Part shown: positions 51,735-60,844 of the stretch, piece after piece | How the letters are laid out: each line of letters opens with the position of its first letter | Position numbering within the stretch: position 1 is the first letter of the stretch | Source of the DNA: Giardia muris | Lineage: Eukaryota > Fornicata > Diplomonadida > Hexamitidae | Length of the DNA stretch: 64,000 nt | NCBI GenBank assembly: GCA_006247105.1 | Contig: CM016928.1 | Location: 1,054,001-1,118,000, forward strand | Reading direction: 5' to 3' | Program-made: the position numbers and the translations under genes | Notes under the pieces: model-generated | Told to the model about the DNA's origin: nothing | What the model saw: only the letters and a program-made list of their open reading frames with translations | Database searches by the model: none

Positions 51735-53318
51735 ATGTTAGTTTTCTTGATTGCATTGGCCGCAGTTCTCGCCGAGAGCACTCAACATCCATGTGGAGAT
51801 GACAATCTTTACCCAAACCTATATGGCCTTACGGCAGCGGACGCTGGGGCAGCGTTACGCTTTTCGGAACGCGGATTAGAGAAGTTCTGTCAGATGGGGT
51901 TTACCATCCTTCCGAGGATTCTGGCATCGTTCCCACCGTACACAATGAAGGATCCGATGACGATCGCGGGGGTGCGTTTCAAACTGAAGAACGCGATGGT
52001 CAGGAGTTGCGAACTGAACACATTCCGGCTCTCATTCACTCCAGATGACCGCTTCAGGATCAGCGTGGACGAGGGGCTACTGACTATCTCATTCGATATC
52101 GACATAACGATCATCGGGTTGACGGGAAGTTTGCACTCGTTGATATCGTTGAATAGGCTATCTGGTGTGGTGGAAGCAGGTATGCAGGATGATCCCTTAT
52201 GCCTGTATCGGTGCGCTCCGAATCTTGACAACGCCTTGGTCTCGATCACATACGACTCCTTCAATGTGGATATGCAAGGGCTGGACGCCATTGGGAATAC
52301 CGTGGCCGGGATGATCAAGGGGATGCACTCTTTTCTTGATGGGCTGATACGGAACTCACTATTGCCTCTTATAAGCGAGTCGATCCTTGGATTGGTCTCC
52401 AAGATGATCAGCAACGGTGCCGTTGTTTCTTCTCCGACACACCGTTCCGTGACGGATGGCCGCTACGCGGAGACCATCTCCATCCGGAACGGGAAGACCC
52501 TAGCTAATTGGCCAGGGTACACATACTACTTCATCACAAACCAGACCACTGGGAGTTACCATCTGAGTAACTATTATTTGGCCACTCCCCCGGCCATCCC
52601 CCCCAGGGATCTCTACACGAACAAGGACTTCGAGCTGGCCGTGGACAAGACCGCCTTCAACTCAATGTATTATGCGATCAATAGGAACAGTGCCGAGCTC
52701 AATCTGGAGTTGGAGATAACGGAGCAGATGGTCAACGAGGTTCTCTCGGAGTATCAGCCCTCTAACGGCGCACTCTTTGACCCATTGAAGGGGGCCATTC
52801 TTAGGATCACCCCGTCGGCTGACCCCGTCGTGGACAAGATATACCCCGTGACGATGACGACACTGTTCCAACTGAATTACCGGTTACAGCTCGCCGATAA
52901 GAACGGCGGGGCTGGGAATGTGCACGAGAGCCCCTTTCAGGTCATTGCCTTCACACGTATTGACGTCGGCCATCAGGTTGTCAATCCATTCGCCACCCGC
53001 TTGTATGCGGTCCCGATTTTCACCGACATAGCCGCCCTCGATAGGAAGTCGAACGTCGCACTTTCTGAAGATGTCTCGGACGATGCCTTCGATGTTCTTC
53101 TCCGTTACATCGTCCGTAACCAGCTCTTCAGCCAGTTCAACAGAGTCATGAGCGACACGACCATCCAGATTCTCAACGCTAACTTCCTCGACTACAGCAG
53201 CGTTTACTCCGTCTTCTTCCCGACGGACGAGAAGGTCGTCATCCTAGCGAACGTCACCCAGAACCCCATCTTCGCGTACCAGGACGACGGCCTATCACAT
53301 CATGCTTACGAACAGTAA
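51735..53318 (+). CDS. Secreted BPI/LBP-fold lipid-binding protein
   Basis: The 527-residue protein has a clear signal peptide (MLVFLIALAAVLAES) and no further membrane segment or anchor, so it is probably secreted. The body shows the elongated BPI/LBP/CETP pattern: amphipathic beta strands in an N-terminal barrel (PMTIAGVRFKLKNAMVRSCELNTFRLSF, SFDIDITIIGLTGSLHSLI), a central helical span (GNTVAGMIKGMHSFLDGLIRNSLLPLISESIL), and a second half of similar layout. A Cys pair near residues 95 and 160-180 could form the BPI disulfide. Giardia genomes contain BPI-like genes. ATG 51735 follows GGAAAAA; the longer frame starts with GTG. The stop overlaps AGTAAAT. Confidence 0.75.
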   Translation: MLVFLIALAAVLAESTQHPCGDDNLYPNLYGLTAADAGAALRFSERGLEKFCQMGFTILPRILASFPPYTMKDPMTIAGVRFKLKNAMVRSCELNTFRLSFTPDDRFRISVDEGLLTISFDIDITIIGLTGSLHSLISLNRLSGVVEAGMQDDPLCLYRCAPNLDNALVSITYDSFNVDMQGLDAIGNTVAGMIKGMHSFLDGLIRNSLLPLISESILGLVSKMISNGAVVSSPTHRSVTDGRYAETISIRNGKTLANWPGYTYYFITNQTTGSYHLSNYYLATPPAIPPRDLYTNKDFELAVDKTAFNSMYYAINRNSAELNLELEITEQMVNEVLSEYQPSNGALFDPLKGAILRITPSADPVVDKIYPVTMTTLFQLNYRLQLADKNGGAGNVHESPFQVIAFTRIDVGHQVVNPFATRLYAVPIFTDIAALDRKSNVALSEDVSDDAFDVLLRYIVRNQLFSQFNRVMSDTTIQILNANFLDYSSVYSVFFPTDEKVVILANVTQNPIFAYQDDGLSHHAYEQ

Positions 53319-54430
53319 ATCAGTATGCATCGATCCACCTTCTTCTTACATGCAGGACAGACTCTAGGGTTCCCTCTCTTCAGACACTCGGAACAAAGGA
53401 CTAGGTGGTTACAGGGGGTTAACAAGACATCAGCACGTTCCCCAGTGCACAAACGGCACAAGTTCTCCGCCACATGCCGCGTAGAATGACGAATCGAAAG
53501 CAGGGAGTCATCAATAATCGTCAGGATCCCCTTGATTTCGTCTCTGGATAGATCTGCAAACTCCGTCGTCCGTAACCCGTGTAGCAGGGCATCTATGGAG
53601 CTGCGATTTAAAGTGTTCTTCAACGTGGTGACCCGAATGAGTCTAGCACGTACCTCCTTAAGAAGGTCCGTCGGTGTGGCATGGTCGATCGATGTCTCCG
53701 TTATACACTTGTGCCCTAGAAGCTCTGGGCAAGAACCTGGCAAATATAGACGTATCATAAGATCATCCCTATTCTGGGTCGACGGATTCATCCCAACCAT
53801 CGGGACCAGCTCCAGGGCATTCTCCCCTTGCATCACCACCCCAGTGTGATGATATTTCCCCGCCTCCGTGAGGAAGACGGACTTGTCATCCAAGAAGAGG
53901 CCAACCCCACCTCGGATTCCATAAGTGAATGGCTTATAACGCTTTTGCGGATAGCCACTCCCATAGAAGAGCCCCCCATCATCGGAGTGGTACGCAATAG
54001 AATGAATACGCCACCCAACTTGCTTCATTCGATACCCAGGTAAGGCGAACCCGAGCGAGTAGTAGCCAGTTCCGGCTTTGTTCTGAGTGCTAAACACCTC
54101 CCCTTCGAAGTAGAGCGCTGGCCGGCCTGCAATCTTGCAGAAGCAACTATCTCGAGACAGCACGAGGGGTAGACAGTCTCTTTGCGCAATGGCAATCACA
54201 GTCCCATCGACCTGGACGTTGCAGTCCCAACTGCTCCTCAATGAGGGGGACAGGTGCGGCTCGAGTCTAGAGAGTAAGGAGCCAAATAAGTCCAAAGGTT
54301 GCAATGCTTCAGATAAGCCCTGTGGGATACCTCTGACGATGTACTCATTCCTACCACCATCTCCTCTGCTATCCGAGGAGAGGTTGCTCGAGCCAATCCC
54401 TAGGTCTTCGGACATCGAGTCGTCGGACAT
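53306..54430 (-). CDS. SPRY plus RING-HC protein, predicted E3 ubiquitin ligase
   Basis: The 374-residue protein has an acidic/Ser N-terminus, a SPRY domain (about residues 65-235: GTVIAIAQRDCLPLVLSRDSCFCKIAGRPALYFEGEVFS... GYYSLGFALPGYR... IAYHSDDGGLFYGSG... GDDKSVFLTEAG-type strands) and a C-terminal RING-HC finger with CRLC, CNHLVLCSEC and CPAC zinc ligands. This order recalls RSPRY1 and other SPRY-RING ligases; the SPRY part would choose the substrate. ATG 54428-54430 follows GGAAAAAATG on the coding strand; the longer frame to 54499 overlaps the divergent neighbour. It converges on the BPI-like gene with a 13-nt overlap and diverges from the Tdp1-like gene with 8 nt between starts. Confidence 0.86.
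   Translation of the reverse strand: MSDDSMSEDLGIGSSNLSSDSRGDGGRNEYIVRGIPQGLSEALQPLDLFGSLLSRLEPHLSPSLRSSWDCNVQVDGTVIAIAQRDCLPLVLSRDSCFCKIAGRPALYFEGEVFSTQNKAGTGYYSLGFALPGYRMKQVGWRIHSIAYHSDDGGLFYGSGYPQKRYKPFTYGIRGGVGLFLDDKSVFLTEAGKYHHTGVVMQGENALELVPMVGMNPSTQNRDDLMIRLYLPGSCPELLGHKCITETSIDHATPTDLLKEVRARLIRVTTLKNTLNRSSIDALLHGLRTTEFADLSRDEIKGILTIIDDSLLSIRHSTRHVAENLCRLCTGERADVLLTPCNHLVLCSECLKRGNPRVCPACKKKVDRCILIYCS
53314..53320 (+). terminator. AGTAAAT poly(A) signal overlapping the BPI-like gene stop
   Basis: AGTAAAT contains the TAA stop and lies within the last codons of the convergent SPRY-RING gene. Confidence 0.6.
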
Positions 54431-54438
54431 TTTTTCCG
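54431..54438. promoter_or_regulatory. 8-nt bidirectional intergenic region TTTTTCCG
   Basis: Eight bases separate the divergent ATGs of the SPRY-RING and Tdp1-like genes. The T-run serves the minus start as its A-run. Confidence 0.5.
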
Positions 54439-55764
54439 ATGATGAACTCACAAGTGCCATCATTGTTACGGTATCGTAGAGGAGGTCTATATCGTGCATC
54501 CAACCACACTGGTGCCGAGGGCGTGGGGACCGTCAGCCTTGGGGACCTACTTTCTGGCGATCCTCGTGTCGTCTTATGCCTTGGGATTGAAGAGTCCGAA
54601 TATTTGGACTCACACCTTCTTTTAGCTCGTCCAGAAGATGTTTTCTATATCCATGGAAACGTGGAACAGAAGGATGACCCGGAATGGTATTCTAGCAATC
54701 TAGGCTCCTCAACGATGAAACATTTCAAGCTCGCACCCATCCTGATGGATAAAGCCGGTCTCATGACTGCACGCATGCTCTTGGTCTTTCATGACACACA
54801 CCTACGTCTCGCCTTCTGTACACGGGGCTTTTCAAGGCAGGATTGGGACGGGAATAGCCCAACTCAACTCGTTTGGATCCAAGACTTCCCAATACTCGAG
54901 CAGGGGTATGAAGAAGAAAGGGGGAGAGAGGGGGAGAGAGAAGAACCATCATCTAGGTTAGAACTGTTGAGGCTAAAGATGCAAGCATTATCAAAGGTAG
55001 TGCTGGGCCAAGAGGAAACTTGTCGTGCTCCTTCTCAAACTGGGCATTTATTCCGCTTACAATTGATGACTCTACTATGCACAGTACAGCTCCCCATCCT
55101 ATGTGACCGCTATCTTGATGTCCTTCTTCAATCATTTGCCTACGATATGACTGAGGTGACGGCCCTCCTACCCTTAGCACTCAACCTTGAAGCGATAGAC
55201 CTTAATTCCGTGTTAGGTCCGGACTTACAGCTACCAACGGGCCTAGTTGGGCTGAAGCAGGCCATTATCCACCACCACCGACTGGGGCCAAGGATGGGGG
55301 CGCAAAGGACGAGAACCCAGGCTTCCAGTAGCTCATTATTAGGGTCTTTGGTATTCGACTATGATACCTTGAGTTCCATGACCGTTCTAAGCTCAATCCC
55401 GCTCCCCACCCATGAAGTCCTTGATGATTTGGCCATCTCCTTGCATCTTCTCAAAGGAATCTTCCTCTATACTTATCCCGATGTAGGTAGGATCACTATT
55501 GAGCCTTCGAGCTCACTGTTAAAAGGAATGGCCTCCAGCTTCCCAATGGATGCCCTTGTGATCCATGGTACAGACCCCCATCATGGAGAACGGCCAAAGG
55601 TGATCGTTTTGTGTAACACCCCGCTTATTCCGTCAAAGATCGGATCTCGGACCCAGACGCCCAAGGGTATGGGAGCCAGCCTCGTCCTACCCGCCACGGC
55701 CACTGCCCTCCGCGCCTTGCCCTTCGACTGGAGACCCGTCTCCGAGCCTCCAGGCCCAATGTGA
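54439..55764 (+). CDS. Tdp1-like phospholipase D-fold protein with degenerate active site
   Basis: The 441-residue protein resembles tyrosyl-DNA phosphodiesterase 1. Residues ~32-60 match its first strands (VSLGDLL...VLCLG...EDVFYIHGN), and residues 107-136 align without gaps to the first catalytic region of Tdp1. At the three catalytic positions the H-x-K...N residues are replaced by Thr110, Arg112 and Gly130, while flanking M-L-L, L-R, T and DW are kept. A DVLLQSFAYDM segment and the C-terminal LVLPATATALRALPFDWRP also follow the Tdp1 order. The second HKN motif seems absent (PHHGERPK...PSKIG). It is therefore predicted to be catalytically dead. The family match was made from memory and needs a profile search. 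Confidence 0.58.
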   Translation: MMNSQVPSLLRYRRGGLYRASNHTGAEGVGTVSLGDLLSGDPRVVLCLGIEESEYLDSHLLLARPEDVFYIHGNVEQKDDPEWYSSNLGSSTMKHFKLAPILMDKAGLMTARMLLVFHDTHLRLAFCTRGFSRQDWDGNSPTQLVWIQDFPILEQGYEEERGREGEREEPSSRLELLRLKMQALSKVVLGQEETCRAPSQTGHLFRLQLMTLLCTVQLPILCDRYLDVLLQSFAYDMTEVTALLPLALNLEAIDLNSVLGPDLQLPTGLVGLKQAIIHHHRLGPRMGAQRTRTQASSSSLLGSLVFDYDTLSSMTVLSSIPLPTHEVLDDLAISLHLLKGIFLYTYPDVGRITIEPSSSLLKGMASSFPMDALVIHGTDPHHGERPKVIVLCNTPLIPSKIGSRTQTPKGMGASLVLPATATALRALPFDWRPVSEPPGPM

Positions 55765-55783
55765 GGGAGAAAAGTTAAAAAAA

Positions 55784-58162
55784 ATGGGCTGCGGAACCTC
55801 CGTCGCGCACGTCGATGCTCACGCCACCTTCGCCATCAATAGCTGCAACTGCTACCGCGATACCCTGGGCGAGGCGGAGCAGGAGCTCTACGATAAGATC
55901 CTCGAGGGGTACCGCTCGTTTGCGGCGTCGATAAATGCCCCCTTGAGCTCGGCGTGTCAGAGCAAGAGGGCGGCGAATCGAGTCAACCAGGCGGTCCTCC
56001 TCGACCACCCGGAGGTCTTCCACACGTACATCAAGACCGTCCGACTATCGGAGACCGACTGCGTCATGGAGTTTGCCCCCTTCGACGCGAATGTCGTCGC
56101 TCTGAAGGCTGCTCTCATCGAGGAGGCGATAGCCACCTTTTTCATGCCCTATTATAGAGTCCAGGAAGAGGTCGGCCGGACCTCGACGGAGCTCGGCTGT
56201 GTTCAGGTCGTCGTCGAGTGGCTCGTCTCCTATGGCCGGTATGAGGCCCTCCCGGAATCGGACATGACTCAGTTCACCATCGAGGGCTTCTTTCTCAAAC
56301 GGTGTTCAGCCTGTGAAGGCTTCGCTAAGGCATATCAGCTCTTGTGCCAGCGTGTCGGTGTAACGGCGATCTGCATCCGTGGGGACTATGGATCGCTCGA
56401 AAAGACCGCCCTCTTGGCCCAATCGCTTGGCCTCGGGACAGTCGACCAGTTTACCATCTCCGACGACGTCGGCCACCAGTACGACCATATTTATACGGAC
56501 GCCGAGGCTGGGCGACTTGCGGCGGCCGCCTCCGGGACTGGAGAGGGTGGAATGCGCATCGAGACGGGCAATAGCGCTCAGACAGACCAGGAGCGTCTCG
56601 CCCTTTCTACCCCGCATGGAGTCGAGCTCCAGCTCGGCGAATCCGATGCTAAGAATACCGGGAAGGAGAAGAAGGGGAAGGATAAGGATAAGAAGGAGAA
56701 GTCGAAGAAGGAAGGTGGAGACATGAAGGCTTCAAAGATGGGCACCGATGTGGCTCAAAGCGCCAGCAACGTCTTGACAATGACGAAAACCGACCTTCTC
56801 GCCAGCGAGGCAAACCCTCTTGGCGTTACCAGCTCCCAGGCCTCCAGGAGCGTTCGTCATACTTGGTGCATGACGAAGCTCGAAGGTGTCTGGTACCACT
56901 CGGACGTCCTCCTGTGCTTGCGCGGGATGGTTGATACGTACATCCCCTCGTCGTTCCTTCGTATGTCGCGAGAGCACATCATTAAGATGGGGCTTCGCCT
57001 GATGACCCTTGTCCAGCCCTTCGTCGCCGAGGGCGTCGAGCACGCCGAGGGAACATACTTGTTGAAGAATCAGGATAACCTTGTTGCCGACGTCCTGACG
57101 ATTCTAACGCACATCACGAGCCAGGATGGCGGGAGTGCACTAGAGGAAGGGTCGATAGCTACCCGTCCGGAGGTTAGTTTGCCTTATGAGGCCGCAGCGG
57201 AGCCGACGAACATCTTCGATGGCGCTCCCGAGGAGAAGGGATACTACTCGATGATGGCACGCGTGGGTGGGTTGTCACGGCAGAGGAGTCGGAATGCTAG
57301 TATGCACATAGGCTCGGCCTTCGCTTACACCCCAGGCGAGGGTCCCATTTGGGACGAGTCGATTGCCCGTGTTCAGTCTGTTAACGAAAGCATGGGTGGG
57401 CTTGGAATCCCGACGATGGCTTATGCTTATGCGCAGACCCACACGGCAAGGAAGGAGACGACAAGCTTCATGACGAATCGTTCGCTCCTCACACAGGCCT
57501 CTGCACATGAGGGGGCTCAGACATATCACCCGGATGCCAGGCCCGATACTTTCGCCTCTATTAAGGAGTACAGTGCGATTGGAGGGGCAAGACAGCAGCT
57601 TTATGCGTCCATGCCGACAAACGCGGCTAGCACCGCCAAGCCGGGCTTTATCGCCTCGTCCAGCATACTCAACAAGCAGCCAGGAGAGGAATCGATGATG
57701 TACAACCACTGGAAGAAATCCCGTATGAACGCTCTCAAGAGTGCCTTCGCAGACCCATCGTCTCCGAGGGTAAGCCAAAAGGGGAAGGGGGACGACGCAA
57801 ATGCTCCCTCTTTCCTTTCGGGAGTTGGGACGCGTGAGGAGCAGCATTCACATCTTACAAGGCCCATGGACATGGACTCGATTGCTAAGGATCCTAGTCT
57901 CTTTGTGGGACAGGGTGCGGGAACGCCCGTTGTGGAGGAGAGCGTTGAGCCACAGAAGGTCCTTGCCTCCGCAATGCAACAGACCTTGGTCGAGTTTGCT
58001 CTCGACCTCGAGCTAGATTGGGGGAAGGCACGACAGGTTCTCAAGTCCAAGATGCCCTTCATTTCATCAACCCTTGCGTCCCGTACTAAGTATAGGGTCT
58101 CAAACTACACGGTTGAGAAGTTCGTCTGCACGGTGGCATTAGAGCCGGTCGGAAAGGACTAG
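55784..58162 (+). CDS. N-acylated transglutaminase-fold (peptidase-like) protein
   Basis: The 792-residue protein starts MGCGTS, a strong signal for N-myristoylation at Gly2 with possible palmitoylation at Cys3, so membrane attachment is likely. A transglutaminase-like core is seen with Cys177 (ACEGFAKAYQLLCQRVGV), His359 (RHTWCM) and Asp374 (WYHSDVL), the catalytic triad order of the family, including kyphoscoliosis-type peptidases. A ~120-residue insert with a Lys-rich run (GKEKKGKDKDKKEKSKKEGG) separates Cys from His. The C-terminal half (from ~480) is Ser/Ala/Gly/Met-rich and low in complexity, possibly disordered. ATG 55784 follows an eight-base A-run. It converges on prefoldin 5, 2 nt apart. 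Confidence 0.78.
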   Translation: MGCGTSVAHVDAHATFAINSCNCYRDTLGEAEQELYDKILEGYRSFAASINAPLSSACQSKRAANRVNQAVLLDHPEVFHTYIKTVRLSETDCVMEFAPFDANVVALKAALIEEAIATFFMPYYRVQEEVGRTSTELGCVQVVVEWLVSYGRYEALPESDMTQFTIEGFFLKRCSACEGFAKAYQLLCQRVGVTAICIRGDYGSLEKTALLAQSLGLGTVDQFTISDDVGHQYDHIYTDAEAGRLAAAASGTGEGGMRIETGNSAQTDQERLALSTPHGVELQLGESDAKNTGKEKKGKDKDKKEKSKKEGGDMKASKMGTDVAQSASNVLTMTKTDLLASEANPLGVTSSQASRSVRHTWCMTKLEGVWYHSDVLLCLRGMVDTYIPSSFLRMSREHIIKMGLRLMTLVQPFVAEGVEHAEGTYLLKNQDNLVADVLTILTHITSQDGGSALEEGSIATRPEVSLPYEAAAEPTNIFDGAPEEKGYYSMMARVGGLSRQRSRNASMHIGSAFAYTPGEGPIWDESIARVQSVNESMGGLGIPTMAYAYAQTHTARKETTSFMTNRSLLTQASAHEGAQTYHPDARPDTFASIKEYSAIGGARQQLYASMPTNAASTAKPGFIASSSILNKQPGEESMMYNHWKKSRMNALKSAFADPSSPRVSQKGKGDDANAPSFLSGVGTREEQHSHLTRPMDMDSIAKDPSLFVGQGAGTPVVEESVEPQKVLASAMQQTLVEFALDLELDWGKARQVLKSKMPFISSTLASRTKYRVSNYTVEKFVCTVALEPVGKD

Positions 58163-58169
58163 GTTCACT
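58163..58169 (-). terminator. AGTGAAC poly(A) signal overlapping the prefoldin stop
   Basis: Minus-strand AGTGAAC contains the TGA stop of prefoldin 5, immediately beside the convergent stop at 58162. Confidence 0.6.
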
Positions 58170-58629
58170 CTGGCTTCGTCCCCTTTTGCATGTTAGAAGC
58201 ACGACGTGCCAATTCTGCCTCAAGCTGGGTATGTATCTGGCTTTGAGTGCTGATGGCGTTCCGGACGCGAGTAAACTCTGCGCGGCGCGCCTGGAGCCGG
58301 CTTTCCTCGAACTCAATGGCGTCCTCGATACTTAGCTCAGCAAAGTGCCCACCGCCAAGCATGACAAGGACCTTCGAGCTATCGGGGACATGGCCCTTGA
58401 CGTACGTAGATTGCGTCAGAGGGACCAAGACCTCGTCGGTTGGGGTGACGGACTTGAAGGAGGAGATCGCCTCGGCGGCTGCCGCACGCCGGTTGATCGC
58501 CCCTTGGATGAGGGGGATGGTCTTTGAGAGAGTCTCTATCTCAACCGCGACCTGGCGGTGGAGCTGCTGAAGGACGGGCAAGGGAAGAGTGGAGACGTCA
58601 ATCGTTTGAGGAAGAGTGGTAGTAGACAT
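58165..58629 (-). CDS. PFDN5: Prefoldin subunit 5 (alpha class)
   Basis: Subunit of the jellyfish-shaped prefoldin co-chaperone that delivers actin and tubulin to CCT. The 154-residue protein has an N-terminal helix, the central beta-hairpin region LVPLTQSTYVKGHVPDSSKVLVMLGGGHFAELSIEDA typical of alpha-class prefoldins (subunit 5 rather than 3), and a C-terminal helix (ARRAEFTRVRNAISTQSQIHTQLEAELARRASNM). ATG 58627-58629 is the first true ATG. The stop overlaps AGTGAAC. A divergent-looking T/A-rich gap of 12 nt separates it from the LRR gene stop upstream on the same strand. Confidence 0.85.
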   Translation of the reverse strand: MSTTTLPQTIDVSTLPLPVLQQLHRQVAVEIETLSKTIPLIQGAINRRAAAAEAISSFKSVTPTDEVLVPLTQSTYVKGHVPDSSKVLVMLGGGHFAELSIEDAIEFEESRLQARRAEFTRVRNAISTQSQIHTQLEAELARRASNMQKGTKPE

Positions 58630-58641
58630 CAAGAAATTTCG

Positions 58642-60663
58642 TCAGTACTGGAGGACCTCTAGCACCTCAAGGTAGTTACCGACCATTTCGCCAAGCTGCT
58701 CGGCGATTTGCTCGAAGGGCTGAGCGTCTGGGATGGTCGTCCGGATGGCCTCCATGTCGACATGACGATTTGTGATACGGAATAGGGTGATATTTCCATT
58801 GGAACCGAGTGCCTCCTTTCTTTGAACCAAGGCTCGAGTGATTGAATAGAAGCCGAGTCCATGGCCCAAGAAGTTCGAGCTGATATCCAGTCTTCTGATT
58901 ACGGCGGACTTTGTCAAAGTTCGACAAAGCTGTAAACAAGCGGTGACTTGGAGGTCACAGCGTGCGAGTGTGAGGCTTTCCAAGATGTCTACGGGTTTGA
59001 TAGGTGAGACACGCCAAAGAGGTGGGATGGGGCTTGGAAGAGTACCAACGAAACTGGTCACTGCTGTCATCCCATAGGCCATTATATCTGGCAGTCCCAT
59101 TCCCCCAGTCAAGGCACCAATCAGAAAGGCACCAGCCTCATCACCAATCTTATTATCTGACAGATCAAGAGAGGTTAACCTAAGAGAACCACGACCAGCA
59201 TGTTTGGAAAGGGCATATCCAAGAAGACAAGCTGAAGTACTTCCAAGGTTATTCCCGCTCATATCGAGATGAACGATACAAGACTTATCCATGGATGACA
59301 AAAGAGCCACTAAGCCTTGGTCCGTGAACCTATTTCCAGCTAGACTAAGGTTAGTCAAGGCAGGGTGTGTACAAATGACTGAGGCGGTTCGAACCAGGAA
59401 GTTATCTGTAAGCTCATTATGGGCCAAGGTCAAATCGACAAGGTATGGCAACCCTCGAAGTAAGTGGCCAAAGATCACCGAGCTCTGCAAGGATGTGGTG
59501 ACGTTGAAATTGGCTAGTTTCTGATGGAACTCCAATTGTGATTCGAAGGTTGGGTCTGGTGGGATATCCATTGGGTCCTTTCCTGCCGCTTTCATCTTCT
59601 TGATATCTTCCTCGGTCAACTTCTTCGGAGGGAAGAATGGTCTTGGGGCACTAGACCCAAAGGAATATAGGGCCGTCGCACGGATCAATTCTGCATAGGG
59701 GTCTACGTTCTCTTCTTCCTTTGCGTTCTTTGCTTCATCCTTTCCGGTGTCTGAAGTGATTTTCCCTGAAAGATCAAGCTTCTCCCTCACCTTCTCCTCA
59801 GCCGCCATCTCCAATGCCTTGATCCGTTCGAATTCAGTATTAGCAAACACGAGTTGTTCGTTAGTCGTGAAAGGAGGAAGCCCTGAGCTTGTCGTCAAAA
59901 GCTCCTCAATGTCCAATAACGAATTACGTGTCAGGTCCAACCTCGATAGGGTATGTGTATGTTCTGCACGAAGATCTTCTGGCGGCTCAAAGGTTGGGTC
60001 TCTAATCCAGTCCTGTGGGATGTTAGTCAAGCCCTTAGTCAGGGAGCATAACCCAGATGGGCCTATACCACACCCGGTCAAGTCCAAGCTTTGTAGCTTC
60101 GTCTTAAACGGGGTGGATAAGGTAGCAGCAAAGCATTCGGCACCAACCGGTCCCAAACGTATCATCCGTAACGAGACGTCAATGGGGTTGCGCCGAATGG
60201 CCGCGATGACGATTGCCGATGGGTGTAGGTCGTGAGAAAGACAAGCTGAACGATACGCCGCAATCCCAGCCTCGGTATCACCGTCCTCGGCATCATATAT
60301 GGTATCCTTCATACTCATGATGGTCTGCTTCGACGATACCCCGTACAGCTCCTTCAACGTCGCACTCGGGTCAATGAAGGCGACAGGATCATCAGAACTC
60401 ATCTCCTCAAGTTCGATGCTCAAGCCCACGGTGAATGAGCTTTCAGACCCAGGGCCCGTGTCAAACTGCGCTCCACGGCTTTGGAGACGTGATGGACGAC
60501 TCTTGATCGACCCATGCCCAGATAATCGTGAACCTGAACATCGACTTTGCTCACGTGACTCACTATGCAAGGAGACCACCTCGATCAGCTCCCCCACGTC
60601 CCCAACAACGTCACCACGCACTAGTGGTGATTCACTGACACTCCTGGTTGATCCTCGACTCAT
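58642..60663 (-). CDS. Leucine-rich repeat protein, ribonuclease-inhibitor type
   Basis: The 673-residue protein has a disordered Ser/Arg/Gly N-terminus (first ~110 residues) and then LRRs of the RI/NOD type: LQSLDLTGCGIGPSGLCSL, LSRLDLTRNSLLDIEEL, LVDLTLAHNELTDNFLV, LTNLSLAGNRFTDQGLVAL, IVHLDMSGNNLGSTSACLL, LTSLDLSDNKIGDEAGAFL, LESLTLARCDLQVTACL and IRRLDISSNFLGHGLG. An acidic Lys/Glu-rich insert (EMAAEEKVREKLD.., KDEAKNAKEEENVD) divides the repeats after the second. Giardia has many LRR proteins of unknown role; there is no membrane segment here. Start ATG 60661-60663 is the first Met. No catalytic domain is seen. Confidence 0.9.
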   Translation of the reverse strand: MSRGSTRSVSESPLVRGDVVGDVGELIEVVSLHSESREQSRCSGSRLSGHGSIKSRPSRLQSRGAQFDTGPGSESSFTVGLSIELEEMSSDDPVAFIDPSATLKELYGVSSKQTIMSMKDTIYDAEDGDTEAGIAAYRSACLSHDLHPSAIVIAAIRRNPIDVSLRMIRLGPVGAECFAATLSTPFKTKLQSLDLTGCGIGPSGLCSLTKGLTNIPQDWIRDPTFEPPEDLRAEHTHTLSRLDLTRNSLLDIEELLTTSSGLPPFTTNEQLVFANTEFERIKALEMAAEEKVREKLDLSGKITSDTGKDEAKNAKEEENVDPYAELIRATALYSFGSSAPRPFFPPKKLTEEDIKKMKAAGKDPMDIPPDPTFESQLEFHQKLANFNVTTSLQSSVIFGHLLRGLPYLVDLTLAHNELTDNFLVRTASVICTHPALTNLSLAGNRFTDQGLVALLSSMDKSCIVHLDMSGNNLGSTSACLLGYALSKHAGRGSLRLTSLDLSDNKIGDEAGAFLIGALTGGMGLPDIMAYGMTAVTSFVGTLPSPIPPLWRVSPIKPVDILESLTLARCDLQVTACLQLCRTLTKSAVIRRLDISSNFLGHGLGFYSITRALVQRKEALGSNGNITLFRITNRHVDMEAIRTTIPDAQPFEQIAEQLGEMVGNYLEVLEVLQY

Positions 60664-60844
60664 CTGATGAAAATTCCTTCATCCCTTCATACTATCTTCT
60701 GAGTTACACATGAACTCAAGGCTGAAGATGAGATAACCTCCTCCCCGCTCGTAGTCCAGTCCAACAGCCCAACCTCACACCTCCTCTCCGTTCGCTCCTT
60801 GTTTTGGATCTTCCCTCCAAGTAGCTCCTTGTAATGGGCGAAAG

